DNA of 15,256 nt from an uncultured Alphaproteobacteria bacterium. Its GTDB lineage: Bacteria; Pseudomonadota; Alphaproteobacteria; Sphingomonadales; Sphingomonadaceae. The translations under genes were made by a program, and so were the position numbers. The notes under the pieces were generated by a model. That model made no database searches and was not told the DNA's origin. It saw nothing but the letters and a program-made list of their open reading frames with translations. Of the stretch, positions 1-8,101 are shown piece by piece. The stretch is taken from contig CAJAHV010000046.1 of the NCBI GenBank assembly GCA_903939555.1, positions 1 through 15,256 of the forward strand, read 5' to 3'. Numbering within the stretch: the stretch's first letter is position 1; the number at the start of each line of letters is the position of its first letter.

Positions 1-7
1 GGCGGGT

Positions 8-58
8 GATGGCGGGCATTGGTGCCGGTGTAGCGCATCTGCGCCAATGCCCGCCATC
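8..58 (-). terminator. Strong inverted repeat just after the photolyase stop; possible terminator without a U-tract
   Basis: The arms 8-22 and 44-58 are perfect 15-bp reverse complements. Two more pairs (24/42 and 25/41) lie beyond a mismatch that could be a G-U wobble, leaving a loop of about 15 nt. The structure begins 2 nt past the photolyase stop codon. On the minus strand no T-run follows the hairpin, so it does not look like a classical intrinsic terminator. It could stop transcription with help from Rho, protect the 3' end of the mRNA, or be a REP-like repeat. The window edge hides the other side. Confidence 0.45.
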
Positions 59-60
59 CT

Positions 61-1602
61 TCAGTAGCCCGCCGCCCTGCCCGGCAGCCGCGCCAGAAAG
101 CCTGCCGCCTGCGTGCGGATCGCATCCTGTTCGGCCGGGGCGAAGCGGTCCCAACCGTCGTACATGCGCAGCAGGCGATGATTGCGGCCAAGCAGATCGC
201 GGTGGCGGGCGAGGAAGTCCCAATACAGGCTGTTGAACGGGCAGGCATCGGGGCCGGTGCGCTGCTTCACCTTGTAGCGGCAGCCGCTGCAATAATCCGA
301 CATGCGGTTGATATAGGCGCCGCCGGCAGCATAGGGCTTCGACCCCATCAGGCCGCCATCGGCGAACTGGCTCATGCCGATGACATTGGGGGTTTCGACC
401 CATTCATAGGCATCGTCGTACACCGCCAGGAACCATATATGGACCTGATGCGGATCAACCCCGGTCAGCATGGCGAAATTGCCGAGCACCATCAGCCGCT
501 GGATATGATGGGCATGGGCGTGGCGGCGGGTGGCACCAATGCTTTGCGACAGGCAGCGCAGGTCGGTATCCCCCGTCCAGTAGAAACCCGGCAGGTCACG
601 CGTGGCGCCAAGATGGTTGCGCGCGGCATAGTCCGGCCCGGCGATCCAGTGGATGCCGCGGACATATTCGCGCCAGCCGAGGATTTGCCGGATGAAGCCT
701 TCGGCGGCGTTGATCGGCACCGTGCCGGCGCGCCAGGCGGCTTCGGCGGCCCGGCAGACCTCGAGCGGCAGCAGCAGCCCGGCGTTGAGCAGCGGTGACA
801 ATTGGCTGTGGAACATATGGTCCTGCCCGGCGACCATCGCATCCTGATAATCGCCGAACTGCGCCAGCCGGTGCGCGATGAAATCCGCAAGGCAGGCCAG
901 CGCCTGATCGCGCGTGACGGCATGGCCAAAGGGCAGCAGATCGCCGAAATGCCCGCCGAAGCGCGCCGCGACCAGCGCCAGCACGGCTTCGGTGATCGCA
1001 TCGGGGGCAAATTGCGGCGGCGCCGGATAGGCGAGGCCCTTTTTGGGGGCTTTGCGGTTCTCGCTGTCGTAATTCCACACCCCGCCAGCGGGTTGGGTGC
1101 CGTCCATCAAGATGCCGGTGCGGCGGCGCAGCAGGCGGTAATAATCCTCCATGACGAAGCGTTTGCGACCCTGTGCCCAATCGGCAAAATCGGCGCGGCG
1201 GTCGATGAAGCGATCATCGGGCAAGATGGTGCACGGCAGGCCGGTCAGCGCGCCCCAGCCCTGCTGCATCGCCAGCACGCGCCATTCGCCGGCTTCGACC
1301 GTGATGATTTCAGTCGCGGCATGGCGGCTGGCGGCGCGGGCGATCTCGCCATCAAAGCCGTGCGTATTGGCCGGATCGTCGAGACTGACATAATCGACCG
1401 TCCAGCCCGCCGCGCGCAATTCAGCAGCGAAGTGGCGCATCGCGCTGAAGATGAAGGCGAGCTTCTTTTGATGATGGCCAACATAGGTCGCCTCGGTAGC
1501 GACTTCGGCCATCAGCACGACAGCATCGCCGAGGCGAGACCCGGCAAGCGCGGCAAGGCTGGCGGAAAGCTGATCGCCAAGAATCGGGATGAGGATAGTC
1601 AT
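61..1602 (-). CDS. Iron-sulfur bacterial (6-4) photolyase / cryptochrome-like protein (PhrB family)
   Basis: Predicted to use light to repair UV lesions in DNA; characterised members of the FeS-BCP/PhrB family repair (6-4) photoproducts with FAD, a lumazine antenna and a 4Fe-4S cluster. From the ATG at 1602 the protein has 513 residues. Its cysteines fall at C350, C438, C441 and C454. As I recall, these are the same residue numbers that hold the 4Fe-4S cluster in Agrobacterium PhrB, which supports this start over an in-frame GTG at 1620. An N-terminal Rossmann-like part starts with TILIPILGDQLS, and the C-terminal FAD-binding part has the histidine-rich RRHAHAHHIQR and the YCSGCRYKV motif. 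No clear Shine-Dalgarno is visible. The gene lies 55 nt after the small membrane-protein gene and could share its transcript. All cluster cysteines are present, so it looks intact. Confidence 0.93.
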   Translation of the reverse strand: MTILIPILGDQLSASLAALAGSRLGDAVVLMAEVATEATYVGHHQKKLAFIFSAMRHFAAELRAAGWTVDYVSLDDPANTHGFDGEIARAASRHAATEIITVEAGEWRVLAMQQGWGALTGLPCTILPDDRFIDRRADFADWAQGRKRFVMEDYYRLLRRRTGILMDGTQPAGGVWNYDSENRKAPKKGLAYPAPPQFAPDAITEAVLALVAARFGGHFGDLLPFGHAVTRDQALACLADFIAHRLAQFGDYQDAMVAGQDHMFHSQLSPLLNAGLLLPLEVCRAAEAAWRAGTVPINAAEGFIRQILGWREYVRGIHWIAGPDYAARNHLGATRDLPGFYWTGDTDLRCLSQSIGATRRHAHAHHIQRLMVLGNFAMLTGVDPHQVHIWFLAVYDDAYEWVETPNVIGMSQFADGGLMGSKPYAAGGAYINRMSDYCSGCRYKVKQRTGPDACPFNSLYWDFLARHRDLLGRNHRLLRMYDGWDRFAPAEQDAIRTQAAGFLARLPGRAAGY

Positions 1603-1657
1603 GCGCTGCTGTTGCCGCACGGGGCGGCATGGTCAACGCGGGGCTTGGTCGCGGCGA

Positions 1658-1951
1658 TCAGTCGAACAGGCCGACCGCGCCTTCCGCCCAGACCAGCAGA
1701 ACCAGGAACACCAGGCCGCCAGCGATGGCGATGCGGGCACGACGATCGGCGGTAAGCCGTTCCACGACTTCATAGGCGACGCCCGCGCCAACAAACATGC
1801 CACCAAGCAACGCGAAGTCGGCCGCGTCCCACTGTACTGCACTGGTGAACTGCATCGCCACCAGAGGCACCAGCAGACCCAGTAGCGCAAGGCCCCAGAC
1901 GGCAAGTTTCAGGCGCGAAAACTGCGGTGCGACACGTGCGGTGCGGGTCAT
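1658..1951 (-). CDS. Small membrane protein with three predicted transmembrane helices, function unknown
   Basis: A 97-residue protein that I do not recognise as a named family. A short basic N-terminus (MTRTARVAPQ) precedes three hydrophobic stretches at about residues 15-35, 44-64 and 74-94. A charged loop (EVVERLTADRRAR) lies between the second and third helix, and the tail ends WAEGAVGLFD. Similar small proteins ending in a WAE-AVG pattern are, to my recollection, common hypothetical proteins in sphingomonads. The ATG at 1951 was chosen over an in-frame TTG at 1969; neither has a clear Shine-Dalgarno. The gene sits 55 nt downstream of the decahaem cytochrome gene and 55 nt upstream of the photolyase. 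Nothing in it ties it to either. Confidence 0.7.
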   Translation of the reverse strand: MTRTARVAPQFSRLKLAVWGLALLGLLVPLVAMQFTSAVQWDAADFALLGGMFVGAGVAYEVVERLTADRRARIAIAGGLVFLVLLVWAEGAVGLFD

Positions 1952-2006
1952 GATGACAGCTTTCGGCAACAGCGGCGGTGGCCCAACCGCAGATAATGAT
2001 ACCAGC

Positions 2007-5000
2007 CTAGCGCTGCGGTGACCAGTTCGTCATGTTGACGCTGTCTTCGACCATCCAGACCTTGCCGTTTTCGCCGATGAACATCTTTTCCATTTCGGCG
2101 CGGTTGAACGGCCGGGCGCCGAGGCGGCCGAGGATGGCGACCTGATGGCCCGATTCATCGACGGCACGATCGCGATCAAGCCCCTTGGAGACGGCCAGCG
2201 CCGGCTGTTTGGTGCGGGCAAAGGCGATCAGTTCGGGCTTGGGCGGCGGCGAGAAGCCATAGAAGTTCGGCTGGCTTTCGGGTGACATCAACTGGATGAC
2301 CTTCATGCCGTTGCGGCCATCGGCGACATAGGCAAAGGCCGACGCATTGGTGCTGCCGACGATGACATCCTCGACATCGTTGAGCTTTCCGTCGGCGGTG
2401 TAGCGCATATAGACGCGCGGGGCCTCGGGCTGCTTCACATCGACGATATACAGCCCTTCGGCCTTGCCGGCGACATAGGCGTAGGTGCGGGCGAGATAGA
2501 CCTTGCGCGCATCGGCCATCGGGACGACGGCGCCCGGCACCAGCACCGGCGCATCGAGACGGGTGACATCGAGCACTTCGAGGCCCTTGGCCGTTGTCAC
2601 CCAGAGATAACGGAACTGGAGGGCCGAGGCGCGCGGATCGTCCATGGCCACGGTCGCGGCAAGGCGCGGCTTCAGCGGATCGTCGAGATTGACGACGACC
2701 AGTGCCTTGGGCGTGGTGATATAGGCGAAATGGCCGCCAAGGATGATATGGCGCGCGCCGGTGAGCACGCCGCCGGGGTTCCATGTTACCGCGCGCTTGA
2801 AGAAATTGTTGCGCGGCTCGCCATCGGCCAGCGTGTCGATATCGGTGGCGATCAGCCCTTCGACAGCATCGGTGATGAAGGCATAGCGATAGATCGGGTG
2901 GAACGCCTGTTCCTGGTTCATGCCGCCCAAGGGATCGGCCGGCACTTCGCCGCGCGCCCGCTGCGCCTGTTCGGTCTGCATCTTGTCATTGCGCAGCACG
3001 GCGATCGGCTGGTTGGTCGCCAGCGCCATGCAGGTGGCGTTCTTCGATTTTATGTGGGTGTCATGGCCGAGCGGCGAGAACGGCGCGCGCACGATCTTTT
3101 CGGAAACGCCCTTGTTGCCGATATTGGCGATGTCATAGGCGCGGAAACCGCCCTTGCCTTCGGCGACGAACAGATATTCGCCGCGATGCTGGATGCAGCG
3201 CGCCGCGCCGCCGGTATCCTGGTGGATGTTGCGGATATCCTCGCTCGGGTCGGTTTCGCCCGATGCCTTTTTGTCGAAAATCTTGCCGCGCACCCAGTTG
3301 ATCAGCTCGCGGCCGTTCTTTTCGACATGCTGGCGGTAGAAATCGGGATAGGCATATTTTTGGAGATAGGAGCCGAACACCGCCTGGGGTTCGCCGAATT
3401 CGGTGACGCGCACCGCCTCGATGCCGCCATCGAGCCCGACATAGGCGTTGAGACCGACAAAATTGATGAAATTGGTACCGGTCAGCATCAGCTGCGCCAT
3501 GATGGCGTTGTTGTCATTGGCCTTGCTGACGTGGCAATCGCTGCACGTCTTTGTCTCTTCCTTGCGCACCGTGTGCGGGAAGTGCGGAGCAAAAGCCTGA
3601 GATGAAAAGCCCGATGCGGAGATCGGCGGCTGCTGGATGTAAAGACGTTCGCGGTTGATGTTGGTCGAGGTCAGGATCAGCGCCGATGACGAGCGGATCG
3701 GCGCGATGACGCCGCCCTTCGTCGTCTGGTGGCGACCGAGCTGGAACATGTCATCGCGCGCCACCTGCGGATTATAGGTCGCGAAGTTGCGGGTTTCCTC
3801 GTCCTCATATTTGTGGGTGCTGGTCTTCCAGTTTGCCTCGATCGGCAGATGGCAGCCACCACAGCTCGTCGTCCACGACAGATGGCAAGTATAGCAGGCC
3901 ATGTTGTCATCGCCATGGGCGCGGTCCTTGACCGCCACGCCGGGGCCGAAGCTGGTGTAATCGGTCTTGGAGATCAGCTTGGCACGCGCTGCCTTTTCAT
4001 TGAAATCGGGGTGGCCGCGGGTGACCGAATCCTTGGTCAGGTGCATCCGCCATTCCAGCTTGGGGTTGCTGGTGGAACGCTGGATGAGCACGCGCCGGCC
4101 ATCCTTGACCAGCCATTCGAAGCGCGGCCGGCCATCGGGGTTGCGGATGCGGGTCAGGTCATTGCCCGCCGGCGCGGCGGCAAGGTTGGAGGTCTTCAGC
4201 GACGGATAGGCGTCGGCGGTGCCGTGGCAATCCTTGCAGCCGATTTCAACGGCGTTGGCGACTTCGCCATGGATGAAGCCATTGCCATGGCCATCCTGCG
4301 CGAAGTGGCAATCGGCGCACTGCATGCCGACTTCGGCATGGACCGACATCATGTGCACAGCCTTGCCGCCCTGCGCGCCGCCCGGGGTCGCGGTCGGTTC
4401 GGGGAATTGCGGGGCGCCGGCCTTGCGCCATTTTTCAGGGTCGTCATTGGCGACGATATGGGCGGTATCGGTGCCATAGGTCGCCATATTGCCCTTGGCA
4501 TCAAGCAGATTGCCTTCGCGGTCGCGCTTGTAGATGGCGCGGAAATTCCAGCCATGGCCGTGGTAATCGGCGAACTGCGTGTCCTTGTTGCCCGGGTTGC
4601 GGTCATTGACCGTGCGCATGAAATCGACATCTTCCCACAGGCCGCGCGCCGCTGCGGCTTCGGGGTTGCGTTCGTTGGTCTCGCGCACCTGGGCGGCGGT
4701 GGGATAGCGCTGCTGCTTGTAAAGCCGCTGGTAATCGGCGTCGCTCATGCCGGCGGGGCGCGGGGTCTGGTTGTCGGGACCGGGCCACATCCGCGGCGCA
4801 TCCGATTCATAATCCCACATGGTGTAGCCATAATAGGAGTTAATGAACATGTTGGGCTGGTGCATGTGGCAGTTCATGCACTGCGCCGACGGCACGGCAC
4901 GGGTGAACTCGTGCTTGATCGGGTGGCCCGGTTCGTTGCGCGGGATCGTTGGATCGGCGGTCTGCGTTTCGCCGTCGCGGCCGGCAGCGGCATAGACGCT

Positions 5001-6233
5001 GCTGTGCACCGGGTCACGATCATTGGCATAGACGACATGGCAGGCGGCGCAGCCCGAGGTGCGGTAATCGCCGGGCTGATCGTTGGTGCCCATGAACCAG
5101 GTGAACGGATCATTGAGGCGCGTCTTGTGGATGTTGATGGCCGGTACGGCAACCCGCAGCCCGGTGCCGGGGCCGCGGTTCGACTGGCGGATATCGGGGC
5201 GGCCGGGTTCTTCAAGCCGCTGGATGGCGCCCAATGAATTGGGCAGGCCGATTTCGGGGAAGATCGGGTTGATGTTGCGGCCGCCGCGTTCGAAGACGCG
5301 GAAGATGTCACCCGGCTGCAGCACCTGCCACGCCGGCAGCGGCACTAGGAACGGCAGGATGCCGCGCGCCTTTTGCGCCGCGCTGAGCGCGCCAAACGCC
5401 GTCGGCGAGGGCGAGAACAAGGCGGTCGGTTCGCTGGGGACGCCGTGTTCGCCGCCATGTTCGCTACCATGTTCGCTGCCGTGTTCGCCCTTCAGCGCGC
5501 CATGTTCACCAGCGGCGGCGCCGCCATGTTCACCAGCGGCGGCGCCATCATGCCCGCCGCCATGGTCGCCTTCGTGCAGCGCCTCGTTCGACAGGATCGG
5601 CTTGGCCTTGCCGTCGCGGCCATAGGATTCGCCGAAAACGTAATTCTTGTAGGGCGCGATGCCATTGTTGTAGGACGCGCCGCCCAGCAGCATGACACCT
5701 GTCGCCATCATCGAACGCTCGGCGGCTTCGATCACCGGCAGATGGCAGGCGCCGCAGCTTTCGCGCGCGACGCGATAATCGGACGGGTTGACGAAGCGCA
5801 CGAATTCCGGCGCTTCCTTGTTGAGCAACGTATAGCTGCGCTTGGGGTTCGCCGACGACGGAAAGTGCCAGGTTTCGGGGAAGCGCGGCAGCACATGCGC
5901 ATCATCACGCAGCTTGATATAGGCGGGATCGGCCTTGGCCAGCCCGGCGGGTGCCAGCACCCGGGTGTTGCCACCATGGCAATCGGTGCAGCCCAGCGTC
6001 ACCGATTTGGGCGCGTGCATCGTCCATTCGTCGCTGGCCGTATGGCAGGTCAGGCAGCCGGCGCTTTTGGCATCGGCGGCCGCCTGCGACTGGTTGCGCG
6101 GCGCGGCGGGCGCCGTGACAAGGCGGTAATCGCGCGTGACCGGGTGCTCGCCTTCCGACGCCGGGGCGACGACCGCAACCAGCGCCACCAGAACGGCGAC
6201 GAACCCGAGGCGAAGATTATGCATGTTGATCAT
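2007..6233 (-). CDS. Exported decahaem c-type cytochrome with C-terminal LVIVD-type beta-propeller
   Basis: A 1408-residue multihaem protein, probably an electron-transfer protein of the cell envelope. A signal peptide covers about residues 1-25 (hydrophobic FVAVLVALVAVVAPA), with no lipobox. Ten CxxCH haem sites start at C60, C82, C160, C395, C452, C639, C666, C780, C791 and C897. Many further His residues could serve as distal ligands. A His/Gly/Glu-rich insert covers residues 221-264, between haems 3 and 4. From about residue 1011 the protein has no haem motifs but about six repeats of the LVIVD type, for example GLYIVDVKQPEAPR and ALVVVNLDDPLKPR, which predicts a beta-propeller. The ATG at 6233 shares one base with the TGA of the barrel gene (TGATG), so translation is probably coupled; the frame stays open to 6470, but that extension lies inside the barrel gene and has no signal peptide. 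The size and haem count recall terminal multihaem reductases such as MtrC or OmcA, but the architecture differs. Location outside the cell is inferred from the adjacent barrel. Confidence 0.9.
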   Translation of the reverse strand: MINMHNLRLGFVAVLVALVAVVAPASEGEHPVTRDYRLVTAPAAPRNQSQAAADAKSAGCLTCHTASDEWTMHAPKSVTLGCTDCHGGNTRVLAPAGLAKADPAYIKLRDDAHVLPRFPETWHFPSSANPKRSYTLLNKEAPEFVRFVNPSDYRVARESCGACHLPVIEAAERSMMATGVMLLGGASYNNGIAPYKNYVFGESYGRDGKAKPILSNEALHEGDHGGGHDGAAAGEHGGAAAGEHGALKGEHGSEHGSEHGGEHGVPSEPTALFSPSPTAFGALSAAQKARGILPFLVPLPAWQVLQPGDIFRVFERGGRNINPIFPEIGLPNSLGAIQRLEEPGRPDIRQSNRGPGTGLRVAVPAINIHKTRLNDPFTWFMGTNDQPGDYRTSGCAACHVVYANDRDPVHSSVYAAAGRDGETQTADPTIPRNEPGHPIKHEFTRAVPSAQCMNCHMHQPNMFINSYYGYTMWDYESDAPRMWPGPDNQTPRPAGMSDADYQRLYKQQRYPTAAQVRETNERNPEAAAARGLWEDVDFMRTVNDRNPGNKDTQFADYHGHGWNFRAIYKRDREGNLLDAKGNMATYGTDTAHIVANDDPEKWRKAGAPQFPEPTATPGGAQGGKAVHMMSVHAEVGMQCADCHFAQDGHGNGFIHGEVANAVEIGCKDCHGTADAYPSLKTSNLAAAPAGNDLTRIRNPDGRPRFEWLVKDGRRVLIQRSTSNPKLEWRMHLTKDSVTRGHPDFNEKAARAKLISKTDYTSFGPGVAVKDRAHGDDNMACYTCHLSWTTSCGGCHLPIEANWKTSTHKYEDEETRNFATYNPQVARDDMFQLGRHQTTKGGVIAPIRSSSALILTSTNINRERLYIQQPPISASGFSSQAFAPHFPHTVRKEETKTCSDCHVSKANDNNAIMAQLMLTGTNFINFVGLNAYVGLDGGIEAVRVTEFGEPQAVFGSYLQKYAYPDFYRQHVEKNGRELINWVRGKIFDKKASGETDPSEDIRNIHQDTGGAARCIQHRGEYLFVAEGKGGFRAYDIANIGNKGVSEKIVRAPFSPLGHDTHIKSKNATCMALATNQPIAVLRNDKMQTEQAQRARGEVPADPLGGMNQEQAFHPIYRYAFITDAVEGLIATDIDTLADGEPRNNFFKRAVTWNPGGVLTGARHIILGGHFAYITTPKALVVVNLDDPLKPRLAATVAMDDPRASALQFRYLWVTTAKGLEVLDVTRLDAPVLVPGAVVPMADARKVYLARTYAYVAGKAEGLYIVDVKQPEAPRVYMRYTADGKLNDVEDVIVGSTNASAFAYVADGRNGMKVIQLMSPESQPNFYGFSPPPKPELIAFARTKQPALAVSKGLDRDRAVDESGHQVAILGRLGARPFNRAEMEKMFIGENGKVWMVEDSVNMTNWSPQR
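5442..5573 (-). repeat. In-frame repeat tract coding a His/Gly/Glu-rich segment of the decahaem cytochrome
   Basis: Two identical 24-bp tandem copies lie at 5499-5522 and 5523-5546, each coding GAAAGEHG. Next to them are degenerate 12-bp units (tgttcgccgcca-like, 5449-5490) coding GEHG/SEHG. The whole tract codes residues 221-264 of the cytochrome, with about nine histidines in 44 residues. Because unit lengths are multiples of three, slippage would change repeat number without breaking the frame. A metal-binding or flexible spacer role is possible but unproven. Confidence 0.85.
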
Positions 6234-8101
6234 CAGTATGACAGGATCGCGTTGAACAAGACGCTGTAATAGCGGCTGTTGCGGGGGCTGTTGGCGAACA
6301 GGTCCTTGAACCCGGCCGCCGGCTGGAACACCGCGCCGGACAGGCGGAACACGAGGTTCTGGTTGAATTTCGGCCGATAGATGGCGGCGGTGGAAATATC
6401 GGTACCGATGCTGTTGGGGATGCTGCCCTCGACCCGCAGCGCCTCGATGATCGCGGTCTTGGCGAACCACAAATGGTTGACGTTCGCCGACACGCGCAAT
6501 TCGGGCAGGATGTCGAAATCGGCACCGATACCCAGCAGCGCAGTGCCGGGATTGTTGAAATTGGACTGGCCCTGGTCCTTCGATGACCGCAGGCTGTTGA
6601 GCACGCCATTGCGGCCGTTGAGGCCGATGCCGCGGCCACCGCCGGCAAAGGGAATGGTCTGGCGGATCCAGTAGCTGGTGTCGGCCCCGGCAAATTGCGG
6701 ATTTTCGACAATGGCGTCGAAACCGCGTTCCACATCGTCATGCGGATTGCCGTCGCCCGAGGCATAAAGCCCCGAGGCGCGCACCCGTATCCAGTCGAAA
6801 TCGAGCGATGGTTCGGCGGCGAGGAAGAAACTGCGGATTTTCGCCGGGCGCGACGTGAAGAAATTGTTGCGGCTGGTGCCCAGCGCATAGGTCGCGCTGG
6901 CCGTCAGGTTCAATCGACCGATGCGGCCATCGGCGTTGTAGCCGAGATAGACGACATCATATTCGCGCGGCCGCAGATCGCCGAGCAGCGCCGGGCGGAC
7001 CGGAAAGCCATTGGTATCGGCCTGGGTCGAATTGCCTTCGCGGTTGCGGTTGTAGGTGACGCTGAGTTGCGAGGTCAGGCCGGGAACCGGAAAATCCTGG
7101 CGATAGACATTGGCAACGATCACCCAGTCCTTGCGCAAATCGCGGACGATGTCGTTCAGCCCGGAATTGGTGTCCTTTTCCAGCCGCCAGAAGGCGGCGA
7201 GATTGTATTGGAAGCGGTTGTTGTCGCGATCACCAAAGAAGCGGATGCCGAGTTGATTGTCCTGGAACAGGAAGCCGCGGAAATCGCTTGAAAACGGCTG
7301 GATGCCGATGCGCAGCGAATCGAAATCATAACGGTCCGACACGTTGCGCAGGTGATAATCGAGGAACAGTTCCTGCACGCCGACAAACACATCGGTGCGC
7401 AGCGAAGCGCGTGACGGTTCGACGTTGAGGATCCGCTGTTCCGAAACATCGACATGGTTGACCTGGAAGGCGATCGCAGTGCGCAATTCATATTCGGGCG
7501 GCTTGAAGGCGGTCGAGCCCTTGGTCAGCGCCGCGCCGACGATGAAGGTTTGCGCAAATACCGTCGAATGCTGGCGGCCAAACGTATCGTTGTTGCCGGG
7601 CCGTTCGGTGGTCTGCACGCCGGCCGGTTGCGGGAAACTGCGCTGTTCGACAACCGTGTCGCTGATGAAAGCGAGCTGCACGAACTTGTCATGCGTGCCG
7701 CACAACGGGCGGTCACCCTTGAGCGTGTTCTGATTATACGGGTCCTGCCAGCGTGATTTGGTCAGGCCGAGCGTTTCGACGAGTCGCCAGCGATCGGGGA
7801 TCGGCACGAAATCACGCGGGAAATCGCCCTGTTTCGGCGGCGCCACGGCGCCGCGATTGACCTGACCTATGCTCGGCGGCAGGTCCTTTTCGCCCAGCCC
7901 GGGGCGACGGCGGCCATCGATGGCAGCGAGCGCCGGATCGATGCTGCCATTGCCTTCTTCTTCGGCCTCCAGCCGTGCATTGCCGGGGTCAAGCTTGCCG
8001 TAGCAATCGAAATATTTCGAAAACAGCCCGGCCTGCGCCGGGGCGGCGCTGGCCAGCAGCAACGCTGCCAAGGGGAGCGAACTAGAGCGCCTGGCAAACA
8101 T
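6233..8101 (-). CDS. Outer-membrane beta-barrel protein of a cytochrome operon (porin-like, family unnamed)
   Basis: A 622-residue protein predicted to sit in the outer membrane, possibly holding a multihaem electron conduit. The signal peptide is clear: basic MFARR, a hydrophobic Leu/Ala core, and cleavage after AQA at about residue 24. Residues 25-130 are polar and proline-rich. The rest alternates short hydrophobic/aromatic strands with Asn/Asp/Gly turns, and the last residues (VLFNAILSY) end in the aromatic residue typical of outer-membrane barrels. I see no TonB box or plug resembling a TonB-dependent receptor, and no CxxC near the N-terminus of the kind associated with MtrB. The ATG at 8101 overlaps the end of the lipoprotein gene by 20 nt; an in-frame TTG at 8131 would spoil the signal peptide. 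The gene shares one base with the decahaem cytochrome gene downstream. Similar barrels beside multihaem cytochromes exist in other bacteria to my recollection, but I cannot name a characterised member. Confidence 0.82.
   Translation of the reverse strand: MFARRSSSLPLAALLLASAAPAQAGLFSKYFDCYGKLDPGNARLEAEEEGNGSIDPALAAIDGRRRPGLGEKDLPPSIGQVNRGAVAPPKQGDFPRDFVPIPDRWRLVETLGLTKSRWQDPYNQNTLKGDRPLCGTHDKFVQLAFISDTVVEQRSFPQPAGVQTTERPGNNDTFGRQHSTVFAQTFIVGAALTKGSTAFKPPEYELRTAIAFQVNHVDVSEQRILNVEPSRASLRTDVFVGVQELFLDYHLRNVSDRYDFDSLRIGIQPFSSDFRGFLFQDNQLGIRFFGDRDNNRFQYNLAAFWRLEKDTNSGLNDIVRDLRKDWVIVANVYRQDFPVPGLTSQLSVTYNRNREGNSTQADTNGFPVRPALLGDLRPREYDVVYLGYNADGRIGRLNLTASATYALGTSRNNFFTSRPAKIRSFFLAAEPSLDFDWIRVRASGLYASGDGNPHDDVERGFDAIVENPQFAGADTSYWIRQTIPFAGGGRGIGLNGRNGVLNSLRSSKDQGQSNFNNPGTALLGIGADFDILPELRVSANVNHLWFAKTAIIEALRVEGSIPNSIGTDISTAAIYRPKFNQNLVFRLSGAVFQPAAGFKDLFANSPRNSRYYSVLFNAILSY

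Noticed and set aside
802..1755. Plus-strand frame of 317 codons opposite the photolyase
   Set aside because: The minus strand codes a complete PhrB-type photolyase with all cluster cysteines; the plus frame is its shadow.
1986..2019. Inverted repeat accgcag/ctgcggt around the decahaem cytochrome stop codon as a terminator
   Set aside because: The stem is only 7 bp with a 20-nt loop, spans the stop codon, and has no T-run; it is too weak to call.
3729..5237. A 502-codon open frame on the plus strand
   Set aside because: It is antisense to the decahaem cytochrome, where the minus strand carries CxxCH sites and a signal peptide. The plus product has no coherent domain and no plausible ribosome site.
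6234..6470. N-terminal extension of the decahaem protein to 6470
   Set aside because: The extra 79 residues are Arg/Gln/Pro-rich, lie wholly inside the barrel gene in another frame, and would bury the signal peptide that follows the ATG at 6233.
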